From Clostridia bacterium (lineage in GTDB: Bacteria > Bacillota > Clostridia > Christensenellales > Aristaeellaceae), in NCBI GenBank assembly GCA_017551645.1, contig JAFZLE010000195.1, positions 1-5,343 of the forward strand: a stretch of 5,343 nt of DNA, read 5' to 3'. The first letter of the stretch is position 1, and every line of letters starts with the position of its first letter. The notes under the pieces are model-generated. The model did no database searches, had not been told where the DNA came from, and saw only the letters and a list, made by a program, of their open reading frames with translations. The position numbers and the translations under genes are program-made. Below, piece after piece: positions 1 through 5,343 of this stretch.

Positions 1-2092
1 CATGGCCGTAATCCGCCAGCACGTCCAGCAGGTATTTTGTGCAGAGATTGCCCGTGGTGAAACGGTAGCCGGATGCCCGCAGCGCATCGCTGAGCCCGTC
101 TGCGATCCTCTTGCAGTCCGATTCCGGCGGCAGACCGAGCCACAAGGCGAATGCCTGGCATGCCATGGAACCTGTTGCGAACCCCCGGTTTTCACGGTCA
201 TACCATTTGTTCAGCATCGCGGTTTTGATATTGTCGGCCAGCGCCAGGTATTTGGCTTCCGCGTCAGCATCGTTCAAAAGGCGCGCGAACTCGGCCAGCA
301 GCACGCAGTTGTAATACGAATAACCCGTGGACATGAAGGTGCCCGAAGTGACCGCGGATTTGGCGTTTTCCGGGCTTTCGCAGGCGTAAGCGGGCGCTGC
401 CCAGTCGCCGTAGTGGCTGTAGGATACGATGTAGCCTTCGCTGTGGGAAAGCAGGCATTTTTCCCAGCGCTCATAGTTCAGGAACTGCTCGCGGATAACG
501 TCTGGGTCTCCCGAATGCAGCCAGGCCATGCGGCCTGCCACCAGAAAACTGGAGCACACGGGATCCGCGGGATAGAAACCGTATACCTTGGGAGCGGTGC
601 AGGAGATCGCGCCGTCGGGCTGCTGCGCGTCGGAAATGTCGCGGCAGACTTTTCTGAACATGGCGGCGGTGTCGAAATTGTAAGGCGTTTCCTCAAAGCG
701 CACGGTGGCGTCGTTCATCCAGCCCATGCGCTCGTCCCGCTGCGGGCAGTCTGTAAGTATGGAATGCATGTTGTCACGCTCCGTCAGCACGACCATATCC
801 TGTATGGCGTTTATCAGCGCGCTGCCGCAGCGGAAACTGCCTATGGATCTGAGCGCGGTATGCAGCGGCACCGCGCGCACGCCGCAGCTGTAGGGGTCTG
901 TGCCGCGCAGCTCTATATAGCGGAACCCGTGATATGTGAACTGCGGCTGCCAGTATTCGTCCGGGGACGTCTTTTCCGCTCCTGAAGCGATATATGTATC
1001 CGTCGCCCCGGCACCGCGCAGATTGTCGAAATAGGGCGTGCCGTCTTCCCTGAGACGCTCGCAGCAGTGCATGGTCACGGTCTGGCCAGGCACGAGGGGA
1101 TACTTGAAGCGCAGCCTGGGCATGCCCGAGATGTTTTTTCCGAAATCCAGCAGCCAGCCGCCCTCGGTCTGAGACACTGAAGCCGGCATGATCTCGTTTT
1201 CTTCCATTATGGGCGGGATCGTCATGGGACGCATAACTCCGCCCGGCGGGTCGATGGTTTTCACGGGACGGCAGGCGACGCTTTCCAGGCGGGCGTCATA
1301 CGTTTCCCCGTCGAACAGGTGGGAAAACACTATGGGTCCTGTGCCGCACTGCCAGGTATCGTCTGTAAGGATGGAACGTTTTGACCCGTCCGCGAACTCC
1401 ATAACCAGCATTGCCGACAGCACGAGCGGACCGAAAAAGCGGGGCTTGTCCTGCTTGCCGAGGTACCTGCCGTCATTTGAGCGCCAGCCCGCGGCTACGG
1501 TGACGCCCAGCGTGTTCTCGCCGGCGGTCAATCTATCGATGCCGGGGAAGAGCACGTACATGCAGGTCTTGGTGTAATCAGTGTGCGCCGGGTCGAGATG
1601 ATTGGGCAGCAGCGGACGGCCGTTCACGCGGGCGGTAAAGTAACCAAGTCCGCATATATACAGATCCGCGCTGACGGGCGTTTCGTAAAGGGTGAAACAC
1701 TTGCGGAAATACCCAGGCCGGCTCGCATCTTCCCAATCCGGGCTTATCCATCCCGCTGTCCAGTCTGTGCTTCCTACGGTAAAACGGGCCCGGGCTTCCG
1801 AGCTTGTCTGCCCGTGATCGTCTTTAAGCCGCAGCGTCCAGTCTATGGTCTCGCCGCGGGGCAGCAGCACGCCCGGCTGACAGTTCTGCTGCGTTGAAAA
1901 GACCCAGCCGCTGTCAAACACGTTTTTCCCGCGGCAGTCCAGCGTGATATGGTAAGCGGTCTGACCGGACGAGGCGGTGTCGCTGACCGCGCCCCAGGAT
2001 AAGACCGGGTTTTGACCGTCTATTACGTTAAGGCGTCCGTTTTCCGGGCTGAGCGGCTGAAAATCGGCGCAGAGTTTTACAGGCGTAAAAAT
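1..2092 (-). CDS. alpha-L-rhamnosidase, GH78 family (3' part beyond window)
   Basis: Glycoside hydrolase predicted to cleave terminal alpha-L-rhamnose from plant glycans or glycosides by an inverting mechanism. The frame is open for 697 codons and leaves the window before its end. Numbered from an ATT at 2092: an N-terminal beta-sandwich (about 5-110, with LSPENG and VLSWG); a Bac_rhamnosid_N-like lectin domain (about 112-290, W115 to AGWRSNDGRY near 203); a second beta-sandwich with DFGKNISG at 316-323; then the (alpha/alpha)6 barrel with DCPQRDERMGWMND at 448-461. By family comparison E454 is the likely general acid, and D448, W458 and D461 are active-site residues. N460 replaces the more usual Gly. 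The general-base Glu, expected far downstream, is outside the window. No signal peptide is seen, so it is probably cytoplasmic and acts on imported oligosaccharides or glycosides. No ATG, GTG or TTG occurs in frame between the upstream TGA (2164-2162) and a GTG at 1921 that lies inside the first domain. ATT was chosen because of the Shine-Dalgarno position. Family call very sure; start moderately sure. Confidence 0.93.
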   Translation of the reverse strand, partial: MFTPVKLCADFQPLSPENGRLNVIDGQNPVLSWGAVSDTASSGQTAYHITLDCRGKNVFDSGWVFSTQQNCQPGVLLPRGETIDWTLRLKDDHGQTSSEARARFTVGSTDWTAGWISPDWEDASRPGYFRKCFTLYETPVSADLYICGLGYFTARVNGRPLLPNHLDPAHTDYTKTCMYVLFPGIDRLTAGENTLGVTVAAGWRSNDGRYLGKQDKPRFFGPLVLSAMLVMEFADGSKRSILTDDTWQCGTGPIVFSHLFDGETYDARLESVACRPVKTIDPPGGVMRPMTIPPIMEENEIMPASVSQTEGGWLLDFGKNISGMPRLRFKYPLVPGQTVTMHCCERLREDGTPYFDNLRGAGATDTYIASGAEKTSPDEYWQPQFTYHGFRYIELRGTDPYSCGVRAVPLHTALRSIGSFRCGSALINAIQDMVVLTERDNMHSILTDCPQRDERMGWMNDATVRFEETPYNFDTAAMFRKVCRDISDAQQPDGAISCTAPKVYGFYPADPVCSSFLVAGRMAWLHSGDPDVIREQFLNYERWEKCLLSHSEGYIVSYSHYGDWAAPAYACESPENAKSAVTSGTFMSTGYSYYNCVLLAEFARLLNDADAEAKYLALADNIKTAMLNKWYDRENRGFATGSMACQAFALWLGLPPESDCKRIADGLSDALRASGYRFTTGNLCTKYLLDVLADYGH

Positions 2093-2094
2093 AC

Positions 2095-2106
2095 GATCAC
2101 CCCCAT
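2095..2106 (-). promoter_or_regulatory. Shine-Dalgarno site that decides an ATT start for the rhamnosidase
   Basis: Read on the minus strand the site is ATGGGGGTGATC. It matches the 16S-tail complement AAGGAGGTGATC at 10 of 12 positions, and one of the two differences is a G where G:U pairing is possible. The core, GGGGG in place of GGAGG, ends 7 nt before the ATT at 2092-2090, which is a normal spacing. No other in-frame codon of the rhamnosidase is placed as well. The GTA at 2080-2078 would be 19 nt away. Confidence 0.6.
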
Positions 2107-2146
2107 GACGTGCTGGTATAAAAAGTTCTGACGCGGAGCCACAAAA

Positions 2147-2172
2147 ACATACAATGCCTTTTCATTGTATGT
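2147..2172. repeat. perfect 10-bp inverted repeat, probable operator
   Basis: ACATACAATG (2147-2156) and CATTGTATGT (2163-2172) are exact reverse complements separated by the 6-nt CCTTTT. The element covers the -10 box and predicted start point of the minus-strand rhamnosidase promoter, the classic place for a repressor. It is AT-rich in a GC-rich neighbourhood. By symmetry it also puts a TACAAT on the plus strand (2150-2155), with a weak CTGACG 16 bp upstream (2128-2133), so a second rightward promoter is possible. It is not followed by a T-run on either strand and is unlikely to be a terminator. The regulator family cannot be told from the sequence; LacI, GntR or similar dimers are possibilities. 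Confidence 0.6.
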
Positions 2173-2192
2173 GATATGTTCGTGTTCGTCAA
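2164..2192 (-). promoter_or_regulatory. sigma-A-type promoter of the rhamnosidase gene
   Basis: On the minus strand, TTGACG (2192-2187, 5/6 to TTGACA) is followed after exactly 17 bp by TACAAT (2169-2164, 5/6 to TATAAT). Transcription would begin near 2157, giving a leader of about 65 nt before the ATT at 2092. The -10 box lies inside a perfect inverted repeat at 2147-2172, so a repressor bound there would block RNA polymerase directly. Confidence 0.7.
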
Positions 2193-2296
2193 GCATGAGG
2201 CATGCCGGGGAAGGTTTTTTAATGCCTGGGACGAAAAAGGAAACGCCCGAGACACCGACGCGGGGCGCCTTCGCGCGCGGTTTATGGCAGAGTTCA

Positions 2297-2325
2297 TTGA
2301 CAACGGGCGGCATAACGCGTATGAT
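2297..2325 (+). promoter_or_regulatory. sigma-A-type promoter of the PPOX-kinase transcript
   Basis: TTGACA (2297-2302, 6/6) is followed after 17 bp by TATGAT (2320-2325, 5/6). Transcription would start near 2332, giving a leader of about 45 nt before the ATG at 2377. Together with the leftward promoter at 2164-2192 it forms a divergent pair whose -35 boxes are about 105 bp apart. The stretch between them (2193-2296) shows no gene or further convincing signal. Confidence 0.7.
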
Positions 2326-2341
2326 AACAGCAGGCAAATTC

Positions 2342-2359
2342 TTCCGCCGCGAAGCGGAA
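2342..2359 (+). other. small leader hairpin before the PPOX gene
   Basis: TTCCGC (2342-2347) pairs with GCGGAA (2354-2359) around a CGCGAA loop, a 6-bp stem. It lies in the predicted leader, just 4 nt before the AAGGAG-type ribosome binding site. It may stabilise the 5' end or be incidental. There is no T-run, so it is not a terminator. Confidence 0.35.
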
Positions 2360-2376
2360 CGAAAGGAGACAGTGGT

Positions 2377-2778
2377 ATGAGCAATGCCGAACGCGTGTGC
2401 AAATTCCTGGATGAGGCCAAGACTTACTATCTGGCGACCGCGGAGGGCGACCAGCCCCGGGTGCGCCCTTTCGGTACGGCGCTGGTATATGAAGGCAAAC
2501 TGTATATCCAGACCGGCAAGGTAAAGAACGTATCCAAACAGCTGGCGGAGAATCCAAAGGCCGAGATCTGCGCTTTTTGCGGCGGCAAATGGGTGAGGAT
2601 CGCCGGAGAACTGATAAACGATGACCGCCGCGAGCCCAAAGCGGCCATGCTAGACAAGATGCCGATGCTGAAAGGCATGTACAGTGCGGACGACGACAAT
2701 ACTCAGGTATTGTATTTCAAAAACGCCGTCGCCACGTTCTACTCATTCTCCGAAGCCCCGGAAAGCCTCAGCCTCTGA
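2377..2778 (+). CDS. pyridoxamine 5'-phosphate oxidase (PPOX) family protein, FMN-binding split barrel
   Basis: A 133-residue protein of the short, single-domain PPOX-like group. Such proteins bind FMN or a related flavin as dimers in the cytoplasm; substrates are mostly unknown, and true PdxH activity should not be assumed. Recognisable parts are the N-terminal helix (VCKFLDEAKTYYLAT, about 7-21), the strand with PRVRPFGTALVYEGKLYIQTG (about 28-48), KNVSKQLAENPKAEICAF (about 50-67), WVRIAGEL (about 72-79) and a C-terminal strand VLYFKNAVATFYSF (about 110-123). The start is well set: AGGAG at 2364-2368 lies 8 nt before the ATG. The reading frame is open further upstream to a possible ATG at 2176, but that extension has no ribosome binding site and is not family-like. 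A consensus promoter lies just upstream, and the kinase gene follows 37 nt after the stop, so co-transcription is likely. Similar small proteins are often annotated as NimA-like or general stress proteins. Confidence 0.9.
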   Translation: MSNAERVCKFLDEAKTYYLATAEGDQPRVRPFGTALVYEGKLYIQTGKVKNVSKQLAENPKAEICAFCGGKWVRIAGELINDDRREPKAAMLDKMPMLKGMYSADDDNTQVLYFKNAVATFYSFSEAPESLSL

Positions 2779-2795
2779 GGACTCAGAGTACTTTT
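2773..2795 (+). terminator. weak terminator or attenuator candidate between PPOX and kinase genes
   Basis: CTCTGA (2773-2778) pairs with TCAGAG (2783-2788) around a GGAC loop, followed by TACTTTT. The stem is only 6 bp and the T-run only four long, so at most partial termination is expected. A competing pairing, CCTCAG (2766-2771) with CTGAGG (2775-2780), uses the same bases, so only one can form. The stop codon of the PPOX gene lies within the left arm. Confidence 0.3.
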
Positions 2796-2815
2796 AAGAG
2801 ATCCGGGTCGGGTTG

Positions 2816-3964
2816 ATGGGACCGATGAATGGCGGGACGATAGTGCCGGCGGGGACAGGGGCTGCCAAAGGCGCAGCGTGTGAGCCGGAAGGGCTGACGA
2901 AGGAAAGCTTTGAGCGGGAGGTGCTGGCGCATCTTCGCGAAGAGCGGCTGCGCCGTCCCAAAATGGGATCACAGGACGCGGTCAAGTTCGTGTTCCAGGC
3001 ACTGTTGGGCGTGGGGCATCTGCTCGCGGCGAGGGAAGCGGTAACGGATCGCATCGCGCGTGAGATGGACGGCGAAGAGGCAGATACCGCGGAACTGCTC
3101 TGCGAAAAGCTCAGCCCGTGCTGGTGCAGGCTGAATCTGCGGCGCGCGAAGGCGGAACAGATAACGCCCGACGTGATCGCGGGTCTGATGTTAACATCAC
3201 AGCCCGCCGTGCGGTTCATGAGGAAGGACGTGCTCGAAGTCATCGAGAGGACAGGGCAGTGGCTTGGCGATGCTGTCCCGGACGGCTTGGCGCCCGCGTC
3301 CGTTCTTGATGAAAGCTGGCTGCCTTCCCATTCGGATGCGTACAGAAAGGCGTATCGCCCCGCGTATAGGGTGATCTCGTCGGACTGGCTGCCGTATATC
3401 GGGGCAGTCGGGAAGATCTCGCGGGCGCTGCGGGACAAAGGGCGCCTGTTGGTGACGATAGACGGGCCTTGCGCTTCCGGAAAAACCACGTTTGCCCAAA
3501 GACTGTCCGAAGTCTTTGGGGCACCTGTCGTCCACACGGACGATTTCGTGGTGCCGCATGCGGGGAAAACACCTGAAAGGCTGGCGATACCGGGCGGCAA
3601 CTGCGACGCCGAAAGGCTGGCAAACGAGGTTGCGGAGCCATGGTCGCGCGGCGAAACGGTCAGGATCAGAAAGTACGACTGCGGTTCTGACAGGTTTTTA
3701 CCTGAAGAGACTCTGCCGGACAGTACCGTGCTGATAATCGAGGGCTGTTACTGCAACCTGCCCGCGTTAAGCAGATACGCGGGCGTAAAACTGTTCGTGG
3801 ACGCTCCCTGGGAGCAAAGGGAACAGCGCCTTATGAACAGGGAATCCCCGGCATCCATGAAGATGTTTTACAAGCGCTGGATACCCCTGGAAAACGCGTA
3901 TTTCCGGGCGTACGGTCTGCCGGGGGAAGGTATTGATCTGATAGTCCCGCAACAGAATGCATAA
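2816..3964 (+). CDS. uridine-kinase-like P-loop protein with an uncharacterised N-terminal domain
   Basis: A 382-residue, probably cytoplasmic two-domain protein. The C-terminal half (about 205-382) resembles uridine kinase and related P-loop phosphotransferases. It has a Walker A loop GPCASGKTT at 217-225, HTDDF at 240-244 (in the position of the substrate-site DD(F/H) motif), IIEGCY at 307-312 (strand and EG motif), and an Arg-rich lid-like stretch WEQREQRLMNRES. The phosphate acceptor is unknown; uridine or cytidine is only a family-based guess. The N-terminal half (about 25-190) is not a domain I can name. It has QDAVKFVFQALLGVGHLL at 53-70, LSPCWCRLNLRR near 99-110 and PSHS-x2-YR-x2-YRPAYRVI at 170-187, a pattern I recall loosely from uncharacterised Clostridia proteins. 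The start is uncertain: TTG 2813, ATG 2816 and ATG 2825 are all in frame and none has a good ribosome binding site. The first 25 or so residues are Gly/Ala-rich. The gene follows the PPOX gene after 37 nt, which suggests one transcript. Confidence 0.85.
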   Translation: MGPMNGGTIVPAGTGAAKGAACEPEGLTKESFEREVLAHLREERLRRPKMGSQDAVKFVFQALLGVGHLLAAREAVTDRIAREMDGEEADTAELLCEKLSPCWCRLNLRRAKAEQITPDVIAGLMLTSQPAVRFMRKDVLEVIERTGQWLGDAVPDGLAPASVLDESWLPSHSDAYRKAYRPAYRVISSDWLPYIGAVGKISRALRDKGRLLVTIDGPCASGKTTFAQRLSEVFGAPVVHTDDFVVPHAGKTPERLAIPGGNCDAERLANEVAEPWSRGETVRIRKYDCGSDRFLPEETLPDSTVLIIEGCYCNLPALSRYAGVKLFVDAPWEQREQRLMNRESPASMKMFYKRWIPLENAYFRAYGLPGEGIDLIVPQQNA

Positions 3965-3980
3965 ACCGTTTTGATGCGAT

Positions 3981-3992
3981 CCGCTTAAGCGG
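3981..3992. repeat. 12-bp perfect palindrome upstream of the larA-family promoter
   Basis: CCGCTTAAGCGG is self-complementary. It lies 19 bp upstream of the predicted -35 box of the larA-family gene and 17 bp after the kinase stop codon, a position that fits an activator site or an upstream operator. As RNA it would give only a 4-bp stem with no following T-run, so it is a poor terminator. It may be chance. Confidence 0.35.
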
Positions 3993-4010
3993 CGCGTGAC
4001 CGTGTCATCC

Positions 4011-4040
4011 ATGGCATTATGCGCTTATGTATGCTATAAT
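4011..4040 (+). promoter_or_regulatory. extended -10 promoter of the larA-family gene
   Basis: TGCTATAAT at 4032-4040 contains a perfect -10 box (TATAAT, 4035-4040) with the TGN extension. A weak -35, ATGGCA (4011-4016, 4/6), lies 18 bp upstream; extended -10 promoters tolerate a poor -35. Transcription would start near 4047. CATTAT (4015-4020) and ATAATG (4036-4041) form an inverted repeat spanning the spacer, with arms 21 bp apart, so a regulator could bind here. Confidence 0.7.
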
Positions 4041-4058
4041 GGTCTCATGTTCATGCGA

Positions 4059-4110
4059 GCGCGCAGCTGACTCGCACGCTGCCCGGCGGCGTGTGCGCAT
4101 ACTGTTTTTT
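4059..4110 (+). other. structured leader of the larA-family transcript
   Basis: Two overlapping pairings are visible in the roughly 75-nt leader: GCGCGCA (4059-4065) with TGTGCGC (4092-4098, one G:U pair), and CACGC (4075-4079) with GCGTG (4089-4093). They share bases 4092-4093, so they exclude each other. A T6 run at 4105-4110 follows, then the ribosome binding site. The T-run starts 6 nt after the longer stem, which is too far for a standard terminator. No known riboswitch was recognised. Confidence 0.25.
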
Positions 4111-4121
4111 CGGAGGAATAA

Positions 4122-5343
4122 ATGGCCAAGGTCCGCTTTCAGCTTCCTTACGGCAAGGGCCGGCTCCCGGCGGAGATAGAATCCGGCAGGCTGAAAGCCG
4201 TACTCACTTCGAACTTGCCCGAACCGCCCGCCGAAGGCGCCGAGGCGCTGGTAAGGGCGGCTGTCGCCGCACCCATAGGGTCTCCGCGGCTTACCGAGCT
4301 GGCAAGGGGAAAGCGAAACATCGTTATCATAATCAGCGACCATACGCGGCCTGTTCCGAGCCGTGTGATACTGCCGGCAATGCTGGAGGAGGTACGCAAA
4401 GCCAGCCCCGATGCCGACGTGACGCTGCTGGTCGCTACCGGCTGCCACAGGGGCACGACGGACGGGGAACTGCGCGCCAAACTGGGCGACGAGATGTTTT
4501 CCCGCGAGCAGATCGTGGTCCATGACTGCGACGACAGGGCGAACCTGACTTTACTGGGCACTCTGCCTTCCGGACAGCCGCTTTTGGTCAACCGGATCGC
4601 GGCAGAGGCGGACCTGCTGCTGGCCGAGGGCTTTATCGAGCCGCACTTTTTCGCCGGGTTCTCGGGCGGACCCAAAAGCGTGCTGCCAGGCATAGCGGCC
4701 CGGGAGACCGTGGTGGGCAACCACTGCGCGGAATTCATAGACAGCCCTTATGCCCGCACCGGCGTACTTGAGGGCAATCCCATACATACGGATATGGAAT
4801 GGGCTGCCCGGCGTGCCGGCCTCGCCTTTGTGGTCAATGTGATACTCGACCCGGAAAAGCGGGTCGTCGCGGCGTTCGCGGGGGATCCCATACAGGCGCA
4901 TTTCGCGGGCTGCCGAATGCTGAAGGACAAGTGCTGCGTGTCCGCGGAACCTGCGAACATAGTTATCACCACCAACGGCGGGTATCCACTGGACCAGAAC
5001 ATATACCAGGCGGTCAAGGGCATGACGGCTGCCGAAGCTGTAGTGCGGCCGGGCGGAGTCATAATCATGCTGGCCAGCGCGGCGGACGGCTGCGGCGGGG
5101 AATCGTTTTTCAGGCAGATCACCGAAACGGATCCGGAATCCCAACTGGCGGCGTTCAGACGCCGGCCGCGGGGGGAGACGCAGCCGGACCAGTGGCAGAC
5201 GCAGATCTTCCTGAGGATACTTTACCGGGCGCAGATAATACTGATATCGGACTGCCCGGACGATACGGTGCGCGCGCTGCGCATGTATCCCGCCCACGAT
5301 GTGGCCGGCGCGCTGGCTCTGGCAGAGAGCCTGCTGGGCCGGC
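4122..5343 (+). CDS. larA: LarA-family nickel-pincer 2-hydroxyacid racemase (lactate racemase-like; 3' end beyond window)
   Basis: LarA enzymes interconvert D- and L-lactate, or in related members other 2-hydroxyacids, by hydride transfer to a nickel-pincer nucleotide cofactor bound to a lysine. The 407 complete codons seen include every key residue known from Lactiplantibacillus plantarum LarA, each shifted by one: D73 and R76 in SDHTRPVPS, H109 in ATGCHRG, H175 and cofactor lysine K185 in EPHFFAGFSGGPK, H201 in VVGNH, and Y295/K299 in GGYPLDQNIYQAVKG. The DQWQTQ segment carries W358, probably the substrate-site Trp. The enzyme needs LarB, LarC and LarE to make its cofactor; none is in the window. 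Some 15-25 residues are probably missing at the C-terminus. The start is clear: GGAGG at 4112-4116 lies 5 nt before the ATG. It has its own extended -10 promoter. Lactate is the default substrate, but other LarA homologues use malate or further hydroxyacids, so the substrate is not proven. Confidence 0.93.
   Translation, partial: MAKVRFQLPYGKGRLPAEIESGRLKAVLTSNLPEPPAEGAEALVRAAVAAPIGSPRLTELARGKRNIVIIISDHTRPVPSRVILPAMLEEVRKASPDADVTLLVATGCHRGTTDGELRAKLGDEMFSREQIVVHDCDDRANLTLLGTLPSGQPLLVNRIAAEADLLLAEGFIEPHFFAGFSGGPKSVLPGIAARETVVGNHCAEFIDSPYARTGVLEGNPIHTDMEWAARRAGLAFVVNVILDPEKRVVAAFAGDPIQAHFAGCRMLKDKCCVSAEPANIVITTNGGYPLDQNIYQAVKGMTAAEAVVRPGGVIIMLASAADGCGGESFFRQITETDPESQLAAFRRRPRGETQPDQWQTQIFLRILYRAQIILISDCPDDTVRALRMYPAHDVAGALALAESLLGR

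Noticed and set aside
2..985. Long plus-strand open frame (327 codons) opposite the rhamnosidase
   Set aside because: The opposite strand carries an unmistakable GH78 protein over the same span. The plus-strand translation is Arg/Gly/Ala/Val-rich with no recognisable motif or ribosome binding site, as expected for an antisense shadow of a GC-rich gene.
2200..2226. Possible terminator: GGCAT ... ATGCC around a T6 run (2215-2220)
   Set aside because: The T-run lies inside the loop rather than after the stem, and the loop is long, so it does not fit an intrinsic terminator.
2077..2337. Minus-strand 86-codon frame upstream of the rhamnosidase
   Set aside because: It crosses both promoters and the palindrome and shows no protein-family features. 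Only its last nine codons were considered further, as a possible short upstream frame.
2176..2376. N-terminal extension of the PPOX protein to an upstream ATG
   Set aside because: The extension has no ribosome binding site, would span the consensus promoter at 2297-2325, and makes the protein longer than this small family. The ATG at 2377 has AGGAG at ideal spacing.
2794..3600. Minus-strand open frame of 268 codons opposite the kinase gene
   Set aside because: Ser/Arg/Pro-rich antisense shadow. The plus strand has Walker A, DD and EG motifs in order.
4551..5297. Minus-strand open frame of 248 codons opposite the larA-family gene
   Set aside because: LarA coding on the plus strand is supported by all catalytic residues at correct spacing. 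The antisense product is Arg/His-rich and unlike any family I know.

Overview
The window looks like a piece of chromosome from a GC-rich, anaerobic, plant-polysaccharide-using bacterium. The best guess is a Clostridia-type member of the Bacillota, perhaps from a gut community. That guess rests on the protein mix (a GH78 alpha-L-rhamnosidase, a nickel-pincer LarA-type racemase, a small PPOX-family flavoprotein and a uridine-kinase-like protein with an extra N-terminal domain), on strong Shine-Dalgarno sites and on consensus sigma-A promoters. The taxonomic call is inference only. No tRNA, rRNA, CRISPR array, transposase or integrase was seen.

Layout. Positions 1-2092 (minus strand) hold the N-terminal 697 codons of an alpha-L-rhamnosidase; its C-terminus lies beyond position 1. 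This frame is open without interruption but has no ATG, GTG or TTG near its proper start. The best start is an ATT at 2092-2090, placed 7 nt after a near-perfect Shine-Dalgarno sequence. Positions 2093-2376 form a divergent control region. It carries a minus-strand promoter (TTGACG-17-TACAAT) whose -10 lies inside a perfect 10-bp inverted repeat, and a plus-strand promoter (TTGACA-17-TATGAT) for the rightward genes. Positions 2377-3964 hold two rightward genes 37 nt apart: a 133-residue PPOX/FMN split-barrel protein and a two-domain protein with a C-terminal uridine-kinase-like P-loop domain. Positions 3965-4121 hold a 12-bp palindrome, an extended -10 promoter and a structured leader. Positions 4122-5343 hold a larA-family gene running off the right edge, with all the nickel-pincer residues intact.

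How the genes may work together. The rhamnosidase would release L-rhamnose from plant glycans or glycosides. Rhamnose breakdown passes through L-lactaldehyde, which can be oxidised to L-lactate, so a LarA-type 2-hydroxyacid racemase nearby could in principle belong to the same carbon flow. The two genes are on opposite strands with separate promoters and two unrelated-looking genes between them, so this link is only a hypothesis. The PPOX protein and the kinase probably share a transcript. No wholly new system is evident. The points most worth following are the apparent ATT start, the palindromic operator on the rhamnosidase promoter, and the uncharacterised domain fused to the kinase.
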